Both the position numbers and the translations under genes were made by a program. This document shows, piece by piece, positions 1 through 8,927 of a stretch of DNA of 64,000 nucleotides. Position 1 is the stretch's first letter. Each line of letters starts with the position of its first letter. The notes beneath the pieces were generated by a model. The model saw nothing but the letters and a program-made list of their open reading frames with translations, was not told the DNA's origin and made no database searches. Origin of the DNA: Bacteroidota bacterium (GTDB lineage Bacteria > Bacteroidota > Bacteroidia > Chitinophagales > Chitinophagaceae); contig CANHGS010000002.1 of the NCBI GenBank assembly GCA_947460595.1, positions 1 through 64,000 of the forward strand. The letters are read 5' to 3'.

Positions 1-126
1 AAACAAAGGAAGCGAATGGTTGCCCTAAAGCCCCCCTTCACTTCCAATGAAATTAATAACCTAAACAACCTAGATATTAAAAATAAATCACAATTAAAAA
101 CGGTCAACCTTATTTAGGCACGGACA

Positions 127-193
127 CACTCTTCACTCTTCACTCTTAACTCTTATCTCTTCACTCTTCACTCTTCACTCTTCACTCTTCACT
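127..193. repeat. Heptanucleotide tandem repeat at the dnaG 3' end
   Basis: About nine imperfect copies of CACTCTT on the + strand, which read AGTGAAG in the sense direction of dnaG. The repeat reaches the dnaG stop codon: the final A of TAA (193-195) is the first base of a repeat unit. The same unit recurs at 15055, 15284 and 39767. There are no spacers, so this is not a CRISPR array. Confidence 0.95.
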
Positions 194-2127
194 TACTTAA
201 TAATCACCGTACCCAATTGAAGCGTGATCTCTCGTTCAATGGCTTTAAGGTGCTGATGTAATTCTATTAGCCTTTTATAGTCGTCTTTAGGGGCTTGCTC
301 CAAGTCTCGCTGATTTTCATCAAACATCTTTTTAATCTTGCGTAACTTATAATAGTTAACGCTCATCATTACGTCTTGATGGCTGGTGTCTCTATTCAAA
401 ATATGCATGCCTTCCATTACATTATCCCAATTATAACTCAGCTCTTGGTGCTGCATGGTAATTTGAATCAATAGGGCTCTGGTAGCATCATCTACATTAT
501 ACAACAAACTCTTGGCGGTAGGTTCAAGTCCTTGGTGGTAAAGATTTTTATAGGTTTCGTATAATGATTCTAATGCCGGATTGTCAAAATGAAACTGCTC
601 TATTTCTTCAAAAATATAGGCAGCCATAGTTTTGTTTTCATCCCAATGTAACAAACCATAATCCAATAAAACACGCAGCACATTTCTTTCATGTGCTTCA
701 TCTTTATTAAAGAGTAATTGAGAATCGTCCAACACGTCTTCTGGTTGCGCAGCTAGGTCATGTTCTAATTGAGCATCTTCAATACTTTGTTGTTTACGTT
801 CTTCCTTGGCAACCTTATCTCTTTTGAGTTTGTTTACCAGGGTGGTTAACCCCATTTCATCAATACGCAAAAGACCTGCGCACTGTCTTATATAATCCTG
901 TTGTTTGGTAAAGTCTTCTGCCTTATTGAGTTTGCTGATTGTCTCAGCCACTTGATTTACTACCTCGCTTTTTCTGGACACGTCATTACCCGCTTCTTTG
1001 AGCATGACTTCTAATTGAAAAAGAATGAAGTCTTTTTTATTGGCTGCAATGAATTCATTAAAAGCGGTTACGCCAACTTTATTGACATAACTATCAGGAT
1101 CTTCTTTGTCTGGAATCAAGACCAGTTTAACATTCAAGCCCTCTTCTAGAGCCATGTCTAATCCTCTTAGTGCTGCCTTTATTCCAGCACTATCTCCGTC
1201 ATAAATGATGGTGAGGTTATTGGTATACTTCTTAATCAACCTAAGTTGTTCAATGGTCAAAGAAGTACCTCCACTAGCAACTACATTCTCAATGCCAGCT
1301 TGGTGTAAGCTTACAACATCGGTATAACCTTCTACCAGTAAACATTCATTGGCTTTATCAATAGCTTGTCTTGCAAAATAAGAACCATAGAGAATCTTAC
1401 TCTTGGAATAAATTTCGTTTTCAGGTGTGTTAATGTATTTGGGAGCCCTATCGGCCTTGCCAATAACGCGCGCACCAAAGCCAATAACTTTTCCCGAATT
1501 ATTATGAATTGGAAAAATAATTCTCCCTCTATAATTATCTACCAATTCAGTTTCATTTCTCAATGAAACCAAACCAGTTTTTGGTAACAACTCGGGGTTA
1601 AACTGATTTTCTAATAAAGCCTTTGTAAGTGTGTCCCTTGAATTGGGATTATATCCAATTTGAAATTTCTGAATAATCTCTTCTCTAAAACCTCTTTCTT
1701 GCAAGTAGGAGAGGGCAATGTTTTTGCCTTCCTCTGTTTGAGTTAATTGAGTAGAAAAAAACTTTTGTGAAAAGTTGTTAATGGCATAAAGACTATCGGC
1801 TGTTTGATTGGCTAGTTTCTGTTCAGGACTAGCTTCTGTTTCTTCAATTTCAATATTGTATCGGGCAGCTAACCAACGCAACGCTTCTACATAACTAAAC
1901 TTCTCATGCTCCATGAGAAAAGTAATGCTATTACCACTCTTGCCACAACCAAAGCATTTATAGATCTCTTTGGCAGGCGACACCGTAAAAGAGGGGCTCT
2001 TCTCATTATGAAATGGGCAAAGGCCCAAATAGTTGGTTCCCCTTTTTTTGAGCTTGACAAATTCGCCCACCACGTCCATCACGTCAATTCTGTTGGTAAT
2101 CTGTTGTATGGTATTTGGTGAAATCAT
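193..2127 (-). CDS. dnaG: DNA primase DnaG
   Basis: Replicative primase that makes RNA primers at the fork together with the DnaB helicase. Seen: an N-terminal CHC2-type zinc finger with Cys37, His40, Cys58 and Cys61; a Toprim catalytic core with VEGYTD (Glu266) and DGDSAG (Asp310, Asp312); and a long C-terminal helicase-binding region. The 644 aa length is normal for DnaG. The ATG at 2125-2127 is the natural start, since the zinc finger begins about 30 residues later as usual. It is divergent from the DeoR-type gene, with 92 bp between the two starts. The 3' end runs directly into a heptanucleotide repeat. Confidence 0.98.
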   Translation of the reverse strand: MISPNTIQQITNRIDVMDVVGEFVKLKKRGTNYLGLCPFHNEKSPSFTVSPAKEIYKCFGCGKSGNSITFLMEHEKFSYVEALRWLAARYNIEIEETEASPEQKLANQTADSLYAINNFSQKFFSTQLTQTEEGKNIALSYLQERGFREEIIQKFQIGYNPNSRDTLTKALLENQFNPELLPKTGLVSLRNETELVDNYRGRIIFPIHNNSGKVIGFGARVIGKADRAPKYINTPENEIYSKSKILYGSYFARQAIDKANECLLVEGYTDVVSLHQAGIENVVASGGTSLTIEQLRLIKKYTNNLTIIYDGDSAGIKAALRGLDMALEEGLNVKLVLIPDKEDPDSYVNKVGVTAFNEFIAANKKDFILFQLEVMLKEAGNDVSRKSEVVNQVAETISKLNKAEDFTKQQDYIRQCAGLLRIDEMGLTTLVNKLKRDKVAKEERKQQSIEDAQLEHDLAAQPEDVLDDSQLLFNKDEAHERNVLRVLLDYGLLHWDENKTMAAYIFEEIEQFHFDNPALESLYETYKNLYHQGLEPTAKSLLYNVDDATRALLIQITMQHQELSYNWDNVMEGMHILNRDTSHQDVMMSVNYYKLRKIKKMFDENQRDLEQAPKDDYKRLIELHQHLKAIEREITLQLGTVIIK

Positions 2128-2219
2128 GCGTTTGTAAAGATAATTGTTTTCAAATGCCCGTTTGTGAGAATCTCCAGAATCAATTTTGTCCAGTTTTAGC
2201 TTTTCTATTAAATTTAGCC

Positions 2220-2966
2220 ATGCTTAAGAAAGAACGTCAGGCATTTATCATACAGCAAATTAATATTCACAATAAAGTCATGTCTTCTGATCTAAGTGTG
2301 CACTTAGACGTTTCCGAAGATACTATTAGGCGGGATTTACAGGAACTTTCAGAAGTAGGAAAATTGATTAAAGTACATGGCGGGGCTTTGTCTAAATCCT
2401 TTCACTTTACCCTAGAAACTAATCCCATCTATAGTTTGCCGGAAAAAAAAGTGATAGCTTTTAAGGCAATGGAACTGATTAAAGATGGCATGTTGGTATT
2501 ATTAACTGGGGGCACTACCATCTTGGAATTGGTTAAGTCTCTTCCGGCTGAATTAAACGCCACTTTTGTGACCGTGAGTTTGCCCATTGCTTTGGAATTA
2601 TTGAACCACCCCACTGCAGAAGTGATATTTCTTGGTAATAGATTATTGAAGAATGCACAAATGTCTGTAGGAGCGGAGGTAGTTGAAAGATTGAGCAGGA
2701 TTAAAGCGGATCTATGTTTGTTAGGAACCAATAGTTTTGACGCCAATTATGGCATAACCGATATGGAATGGGAGATAATTGAGGTAAAAAAAGCCATGAT
2801 CAAATCTTCTCAAAAAACGGTTTCCCTGGCTATTTCCCAAAAATTAAATACTATTCAACGTTTGCAGGTTTGCGTACCTGAAGACGTTGATATTTTGATT
2901 ACAGAACTAAGTCCAGATCATGAAAAATTAACTCCTTACTGGGCTAAAGGAATCCAAGTTTTCTAA
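2220..2966 (+). CDS. DeoR/GlpR-family transcriptional regulator
   Basis: Sugar-metabolism regulator that binds DNA through its N-terminus and senses a phosphorylated sugar through its C-terminus (family knowledge). Seen: an N-terminal winged helix-turn-helix with the DeoR signature VSEDTIRRDLQEL at about residues 29-41, then a DeoRC sensor domain with the TGGTT loop and GANSF-like GTNSF. I start it at the ATG at 2220 (248 aa), because the open frame upstream to 2115 overlaps the dnaG start and has no domain. It may control the SusC/SusD cluster downstream or the sugar genes nearby. The ligand cannot be read from sequence. Confidence 0.9.
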   Translation: MLKKERQAFIIQQINIHNKVMSSDLSVHLDVSEDTIRRDLQELSEVGKLIKVHGGALSKSFHFTLETNPIYSLPEKKVIAFKAMELIKDGMLVLLTGGTTILELVKSLPAELNATFVTVSLPIALELLNHPTAEVIFLGNRLLKNAQMSVGAEVVERLSRIKADLCLLGTNSFDANYGITDMEWEIIEVKKAMIKSSQKTVSLAISQKLNTIQRLQVCVPEDVDILITELSPDHEKLTPYWAKGIQVF

Positions 2967-3263
2967 CATTTGAGCTAATTAACCCATTCTATCCCCCTTT
3001 TTTGCAGCTTTTTGCGGCTTTTATCTTTTTTTATGCAGTAATTGTGGATATCTGTCTAAAATCTCATCAAATTTATTTGGGAAGTCTCGCTGACAAATTT
3101 TAACATTGCTCTATTATTCTAGGTATCCTCTTGTTTTGAAACTTTTCTGCGGTTTTTTGCGTATTTCTCGCATCTCCAAGCAATGTTTTGAAGCTTTTGG
3201 TTGTCTAGGATAAGAATAGCCTCGGTTATTTGAATTTAAGACTAAAGAACCAAAAAAACTGTT

Positions 3264-6200
3264 ATGAGAAAACCCGACTTTTCAATGAGTGCAGCTCTAT
3301 TGCTGCTGCTTATGCTATTTGGCTCATTTGCATCTTTTGCACAGGAGCCTGAAAAAACATTTAGCGGTTTGGTAACCGATATCACAGATGGTAGCGCTTT
3401 GCAAAGCGTTTCTGTTAAAGTGAAAGGGACCAATATCGCCACTCAAACCAATTCCTCTGGTTATTATTCCATCAAAGCGAGCGCCGGTAAAACCTTGGTT
3501 TTTAGTTTTGTTGGATATAATACCTATGAATTAAAACTAGGCAATGAAGCCGTAGTTAATGTTAAATTAGGTAATGATGACAAACGATTGAATGACGTTG
3601 TAGTTACTGCCTTAAACATTAAAAGAGATAAACGTTCATTGGGTTATAGTACTGCTGACATTAAAGGAGAAGAGATTGCAGCAGTAAACCGTGAAAACGT
3701 ATTTACTTCACTTGCAGGTCGAATGCCAGGGGTAACAGTTACTCCCACTTCGGGTGCAGTAGGAGCTTCTACACAAATTGTATTAAGAGGCTTTAATTCT
3801 GTTGGTTTAAGTAACCAACCACTGATTGTAGTGGATGGTGTGCCTTTCAATAATGAAACATTTAACCAAGGAAACTTGGTAAGTGATTTGCCAAATAGGA
3901 ACGTTGACTACACCAATCGTGGTGCAGATATCAATCCAGAAGATATAGAAAATATCAGCGTACTTAAAGGACCTGAAGCAGCAGCGCTATATGGGGTATT
4001 AGGTGCCAATGGTGCTATATTGATTACTACTAAAAAAGGAAAAAGCGGAACGGGCAAAATATCTTACGACTACAATACTCGTTTTGATATGATTGACCTT
4101 AGTCGTATTCCTAGAACACAAACGGTTTATGATCAAGGAAATAACGGAACCTTTGATATTACTACAAGGAGCACTTTCGGTCCTAAGTTTCCTGTAGGTA
4201 CTCAGTTTTATGATAATGCAGATAATTTTTTCCAAACAGGAAGAATGGATAGGCATAACTTGTCTATTGAAGGGGGAGCTGATAAAACGGCTTACCGTTT
4301 TAGTGCTCAATACACCAATCAAGTGGGCACAGTGCCAAATACAAGCTTTAAGCGTTTGAATATGCGTTTAAATTCTAGTACTAGAATCCTGAATAAAATT
4401 GATGTAAGTTCTTCATTTGCTTATTTTAATAGTGTTGTTGATAAGCCTATTCGTGGACAAGATGGTCTAATGACTTCTTTATTGCAATGGCCTGTTGATG
4501 ATGATATGCGCATTTATTTAAATGCAGATGGTACTAAGAGAACAGTAAATCCTAATCAGTTGGTTAACGACGTGGACAATCCTTACTTTGACGTTAATTA
4601 CAATAGAAACAATGATAGAAGTAACCGTTTCACAGGTACGGTAAACTTGACAATGGATGCTACTAGTTGGTTACAACTAAGCGGTAGAGCTGGCGTGGAT
4701 TATAGTGCTGATTTTGGTAATAATTTTATTCATCCTCGTTCCTCTCAGTCAGTTTCTTCAGGAGCAGGTTTTAATAGAGGTAGAATTGAAAACTACAATA
4801 ATAACTTACTATTATTGAACTATATGTTCATGGGTTCTGTAAAAAAACAATATGGAGCTTTCAAGACTACGTTAAGGGTTGGTACATCATTGGATGATTC
4901 TAGAAGAGTTACCTCGTCTCAACGTGGTGATAGCTTATTTATTCCCGAGTTTAATAGTATGGATAATACCAATCCAACTTTTCAACGCTTACGTCAAAGA
5001 AATCAGTTGAGGAGAATTCTAGGCGTTTTCGGGGAATTATCTGTTAATTATTCAGATTTGGTATATCTAACTGTAGCTGGTAGAAATGACTGGGCATCAC
5101 CATTGCCTGAACAAAATAGGTCATTCTTCTATCCCACAGCAAGTTTGTCATTTGTGGTAAGTGATTTGAAAGGAGTGAAAGAGGCAACTAGAACGTGGTT
5201 AGATATTTTCCGTTTGCGTACATCATTAGCTCGTACCAACAGATTCCCTACTCCTTACCAAAACCAGGCTGCATTCCTTGCGCAAACAACTTCTGGTGGT
5301 GGATTCGCGTATGACTTTTTTGCCCCCAATCCCAATTTGAAACCAGAAAAACAAAGTACCTATGAATTAGGATTTGAGGCCAAATTCCTGAAAAATAGAC
5401 TTGGTATTGATGTAGCATACTATAATACAACAATCACTGACCAAATTGGACAATTATTAAGATTGAGTTATGGTTCTGGATTTGTATTAAATACACAAAA
5501 CTTTACAGATACTAGGAACTGGGGAACTGAAATTCAAGTTACAGGTGCTCCCATCAAGAATAAAAATATGACTTGGAATGTTACTTTGAATTATAACATG
5601 ACAAGAAATAAGGTGTTAAGAATGCCTGCTAACTTACCCGAGTTTTATGTATCGGATAACTTTATTACCAATTCAAGAGGTAGTATGTTTAATGGAGGAA
5701 CAACCACTTCCATTGGTGGCCAAACCTATGCAAGAAATGTAAATGGGGATATCATCATTAACCCATCAACTGGATATCCTGTTTTAAACTCTATATATAC
5801 CCCAACTGGTGAAAGAAATCCTGATTTTACCCTTGGTATCAATAATCAAATTTCTTACAAAAGCTGGAGCTTTAGTATGTTATGGGATTATAGAAGTGGA
5901 GGGGATATCTTCAATGTAAATGCACTTTATATGGCACGTAGAGGTTATAGCCAAAGAACATTAGACAGAGAGACGCCTAGAATTATTCCTGGTGTTTTGA
6001 ATGATGCTAATGTGAATTCCGCTAATCCTACTAAAAACACTATTTCTGTAACGCCAATGTTTAGAAGTGATTATTGGAGTAGTATTGTTGAGGATGAATT
6101 TATAGAAAAAGATATTAAATGGTTTAGATTACGTGACGTAACACTTTCCTATAGTGTTCCCAAAAAGACTTTGGCAAAAACCAAATTCATTCAAGGGTTG

Positions 6201-6371
6201 AGTTTTAACGTTACTGCTACTGATCTTATTTTGTTTACTAACTACTCTGGAGTTGATCCGCTAACCAATGCCAATACACCTTCAACGCCAGGTGTGGGTG
6301 GATTTGGATTTGACTATGGAACAGTTCCATTGCCAAGAACCATATTATTTGGTATTAGAGCTAGCTTTTAA
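3264..6371 (+). CDS. SusC/RagA-family TonB-linked outer-membrane receptor
   Basis: TonB-dependent channel that imports a glycan or other large nutrient across the outer membrane with a SusD lipoprotein. Seen: signal peptide ending near SFAQ (residue 27); a carboxypeptidase-regulatory-like beta-sandwich (about 32-108) with VVVTAL at its end; a plug domain with VVDGVPF and the SusC-type LKGPEAAALYG and GAILITTKKG motifs; then a long beta-barrel ending in Phe (GIRASF). The 1035 aa length is typical. The susD-like gene starts 19 bp downstream. No glycoside hydrolase lies in this gene group, so the substrate is unknown. Confidence 0.97.
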   Translation: MRKPDFSMSAALLLLLMLFGSFASFAQEPEKTFSGLVTDITDGSALQSVSVKVKGTNIATQTNSSGYYSIKASAGKTLVFSFVGYNTYELKLGNEAVVNVKLGNDDKRLNDVVVTALNIKRDKRSLGYSTADIKGEEIAAVNRENVFTSLAGRMPGVTVTPTSGAVGASTQIVLRGFNSVGLSNQPLIVVDGVPFNNETFNQGNLVSDLPNRNVDYTNRGADINPEDIENISVLKGPEAAALYGVLGANGAILITTKKGKSGTGKISYDYNTRFDMIDLSRIPRTQTVYDQGNNGTFDITTRSTFGPKFPVGTQFYDNADNFFQTGRMDRHNLSIEGGADKTAYRFSAQYTNQVGTVPNTSFKRLNMRLNSSTRILNKIDVSSSFAYFNSVVDKPIRGQDGLMTSLLQWPVDDDMRIYLNADGTKRTVNPNQLVNDVDNPYFDVNYNRNNDRSNRFTGTVNLTMDATSWLQLSGRAGVDYSADFGNNFIHPRSSQSVSSGAGFNRGRIENYNNNLLLLNYMFMGSVKKQYGAFKTTLRVGTSLDDSRRVTSSQRGDSLFIPEFNSMDNTNPTFQRLRQRNQLRRILGVFGELSVNYSDLVYLTVAGRNDWASPLPEQNRSFFYPTASLSFVVSDLKGVKEATRTWLDIFRLRTSLARTNRFPTPYQNQAAFLAQTTSGGGFAYDFFAPNPNLKPEKQSTYELGFEAKFLKNRLGIDVAYYNTTITDQIGQLLRLSYGSGFVLNTQNFTDTRNWGTEIQVTGAPIKNKNMTWNVTLNYNMTRNKVLRMPANLPEFYVSDNFITNSRGSMFNGGTTTSIGGQTYARNVNGDIIINPSTGYPVLNSIYTPTGERNPDFTLGINNQISYKSWSFSMLWDYRSGGDIFNVNALYMARRGYSQRTLDRETPRIIPGVLNDANVNSANPTKNTISVTPMFRSDYWSSIVEDEFIEKDIKWFRLRDVTLSYSVPKKTLAKTKFIQGLSFNVTATDLILFTNYSGVDPLTNANTPSTPGVGGFGFDYGTVPLPRTILFGIRASF

Positions 6372-6390
6372 CATTTAAAACTGAGTTATT

Positions 6391-7989
6391 ATGAAAAATA
6401 GAAATCAAATTAAAACAATAATTTTCTCGGTGTGCATCTTGTTTTCAATGGCAAGTTGTAAAAAATACCTTGAAGATGCTTATCTGGATCCTAATAGGCC
6501 AGTAACTCCCAATGTTCAAACTGTTTTGGGACCCATTGCTAATAACTGGTCACGAGGTATATTCTTTGACTCTAGATATATTGGCCCTTACATCCAAAAC
6601 TTTGTAAGTTCAGGTGTTAACAATGTTTGGGACAGACAAGGTTGGGACCAAAACATCACAAACGGTACAGCAGGTGGTGAAATTTGGCGCCAACACTATT
6701 GGGCGGTGGGCTCATCATTGAAATACATGATTGAGGCAGGAAAGGAAAGCGAAAACTGGGATTATGTAGGGGTTGCATATGCTATGTTTGCATATAGCTG
6801 GCAATCTGCTGGAGATTCTTATGGTGACTTAATTGTAAGCCAAGCATTTGACAATACAAGATTGACCTTTGATTTTGAATCTCAATCTAAGGCATATGAT
6901 TTAGTTGGCCAATATTCAGATAGTGCCATTAAGTATCTACAGATGTCTGGACAAAAAGTAACTGCTACAAGTTTAATGCCAGGGGATGCTTGGATCTATA
7001 ATGGTGTTCAATCAAAATGGCTCAAATTTGCCTATGGCGTTAAGGCAAGACATTTTCATAGGTTCTCTAGAAAATCAACTGGTTATTCTGCGGACAGTGT
7101 CATTAAATACTGTGATTTGTCTTTAGCAAGTGCAAGTGATGATGCCTCCATCAAATTTGCTGGTGGTATTGCAGACCAAAGTAATTTCTATGGTCAGTTA
7201 AGGGCCAATGTGGGTGCTTTTAGACAATCAAATTTTATAGTTGGATTGATGAATGGAGATGCAGGTACTCCTTTTGCTGGTGTTGCTGATCCAAGACGCG
7301 GTACGCTTCTTTGGTCAAGTCAAGATGGCGTTTACAGAGGTGTGAATCCAGTTTCAGGAGAAAATGCAGCATTGCCTGTAACTCAACGTATTCCTAATCC
7401 ATTTGGTCAATTAGCCAGCGTAACTCCTGGCCAAGACACGGGTAAGTTCATATATAGGAATACAGCAGCTTTGCCAATTCTTACTTATGCGGAAATTCAG
7501 TTTCTAAAAGCAGAAGCTGCTTTTTTGAAAGGGGATAGAGCATTGGCTCTGGATGCCTACAGAAAAGGTATTAATGGGCATTTTGATATGATAGATTTAT
7601 ATTTCCCGGCTTCTACCGCCTATTCAATTTCGCAAAGACATACAGCGGCAACAAGAGCAGCCTATTTGGCTAGCCCAGCAGTTGTACCAACTGATCCGGC
7701 TAATTTAACACTTGCAATGATTATGAATCAAAAATACATTGCTTTGTATTTCCATGGATTTGTAGAAACCTGGGTAGATTTGAGAAGGTATAACTACGGT
7801 GGAGCTGCCTATCCAAGTTTTGTTCCTCCAACAGGTCCAAATCTTTTCCCTGATAATAATTCCAAGCTTGTTAATAGGATGAGGCCAAGAATGCAAGTAG
7901 AATTCCAATGGAATGCTGCACAATTAGCTGCTATTGGTGGACTAGATATTGATTACCATACCAAACCAGTTTGGTTCCAAATTCCTTAA
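6391..7989 (+). CDS. SusD/RagB-like nutrient-binding lipoprotein
   Basis: Surface lipoprotein that caps the SusC channel and binds the substrate. Seen: a lipoprotein signal with lipobox SMASC, so the mature protein starts at Cys23; TPR-like helical segments; and a region (AEIQFLKAEAAFLKGD) typical of the SusD TPR core. The sequence looks like the SusD-like_2 group. At 532 aa it is full length. It lies 19 bp after the susC-like gene and 10 bp before the next lipoprotein gene, so all three are probably co-transcribed. The ligand is unknown. Confidence 0.95.
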   Translation: MKNRNQIKTIIFSVCILFSMASCKKYLEDAYLDPNRPVTPNVQTVLGPIANNWSRGIFFDSRYIGPYIQNFVSSGVNNVWDRQGWDQNITNGTAGGEIWRQHYWAVGSSLKYMIEAGKESENWDYVGVAYAMFAYSWQSAGDSYGDLIVSQAFDNTRLTFDFESQSKAYDLVGQYSDSAIKYLQMSGQKVTATSLMPGDAWIYNGVQSKWLKFAYGVKARHFHRFSRKSTGYSADSVIKYCDLSLASASDDASIKFAGGIADQSNFYGQLRANVGAFRQSNFIVGLMNGDAGTPFAGVADPRRGTLLWSSQDGVYRGVNPVSGENAALPVTQRIPNPFGQLASVTPGQDTGKFIYRNTAALPILTYAEIQFLKAEAAFLKGDRALALDAYRKGINGHFDMIDLYFPASTAYSISQRHTAATRAAYLASPAVVPTDPANLTLAMIMNQKYIALYFHGFVETWVDLRRYNYGGAAYPSFVPPTGPNLFPDNNSKLVNRMRPRMQVEFQWNAAQLAAIGGLDIDYHTKPVWFQIP

Positions 7990-7999
7990 AAAATTGAAT

Positions 8000-8860
8000 A
8001 TGAAAAAAGTAATATATTTCTGTTTATTTCTAATGTCTATTTCGCTGCTGATAATTTCATGCGAAAAAGATAAATTAGCCCAAAACAGACAAGACATTTA
8101 TATAAATCCTTCAACTTCTACCCAAGTTAGATTTATACATGCATTGTCGTCAAATACTATTAATACGGTATCACCTGTTACGGCTACTACAGCGCCACCT
8201 GCACTTAATTTCTTTATAGATGGTGTTAGGGTAAATCCTATTAGTTCTGCATCTCAAACATTTACTTCCTCTTATGGTGGCGCTTTCCCAGGCACCGCTA
8301 TTGCAGCCGCTTCATCAAATGGTAATAATGTATTCAATTATGCCGTTGTCCCTGGAGGGATTGTTAGGGTTGCTGGGGCTATGTTTCGTCTCACTGGAGG
8401 CACACCTGCAGATACGGTTGTTGCTACTACTTTGTCATTGGAAAATGGTAAAAGGTACACGGTAGTTGCTGGAGATACTATACCGAACCAGCGATTTTAT
8501 TCTTTTGAAGACAATTTGCCAACTACCGATACGGGGTCTTATGGAGTTCGATTTATTAATCTAACTCCGGTAGTACCAGCAACTTTGACTGGAATTGATA
8601 TTTATTCTAGAAGAAAAGCTGGAAATATTGTAACCAATTTAGCATACAGGGCAGCATCAAGTTTTGTACTGTCTCCTGTACTGGTAAATGGGGTAACAAC
8701 AGATACGCTAGAAATTAGGTCTACAGGTACAACTACTACATTGGCTCAGTTCAATGGATTTTTACCAGTTAGAACTAGGGTTTATACATTTGTTGTTAGA
8801 GGGGTGTCTACTTTAGCTTCTCCAAGAAATTTGCAAATTGCAGGTTACTTAAATCAGTAA
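8000..8860 (+). CDS. DUF4397-domain lipoprotein
   Basis: Predicted outer-membrane-anchored lipoprotein of unknown function. Seen: a signal peptide with lipobox ending at Cys21, then two related beta-rich segments with the DUF4397-like VRFIHAL and VRFINLTP openings and FFIDG/IDIYS motifs. I use the ATG at 8000 because the open frame upstream overlaps the susD-like gene and would hide the signal peptide. As the third gene of the SusC/SusD cluster it may be an accessory surface binder (inference). A strong hairpin terminator follows. Confidence 0.88.
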   Translation: MKKVIYFCLFLMSISLLIISCEKDKLAQNRQDIYINPSTSTQVRFIHALSSNTINTVSPVTATTAPPALNFFIDGVRVNPISSASQTFTSSYGGAFPGTAIAAASSNGNNVFNYAVVPGGIVRVAGAMFRLTGGTPADTVVATTLSLENGKRYTVVAGDTIPNQRFYSFEDNLPTTDTGSYGVRFINLTPVVPATLTGIDIYSRRKAGNIVTNLAYRAASSFVLSPVLVNGVTTDTLEIRSTGTTTTLAQFNGFLPVRTRVYTFVVRGVSTLASPRNLQIAGYLNQ

Positions 8861-8882
8861 TTTCCTTTTATAAAATTTTTAT

Positions 8883-8910
8883 AAAAATACCTCCTTTTGG
8901 AGGTATTTTT
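8883..8910 (+). terminator. Rho-independent terminator after the SusC/SusD/DUF4397 genes
   Basis: Perfect 12-bp stem (AAAAATACCTCC with its complement) around a TTTT loop, with a T-rich 3' arm. It lies between the DUF4397 gene and the next gene, and marks the probable end of the transcript that starts before 3264. Confidence 0.88.
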
Positions 8911-8927
8911 ATTTAGAATAACTAAAT

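Noticed and set aside
2115..2219. Longer N-terminus for the DeoR-type regulator
   Set aside because: The 35 extra residues overlap the dnaG start and precede the normal DeoR beginning.
3264..8860. Complete polysaccharide utilisation locus
   Set aside because: SusC and SusD are present but no carbohydrate enzyme or SusR/HTCS regulator is in the same transcript; the GH13 and GH20 genes are far away.
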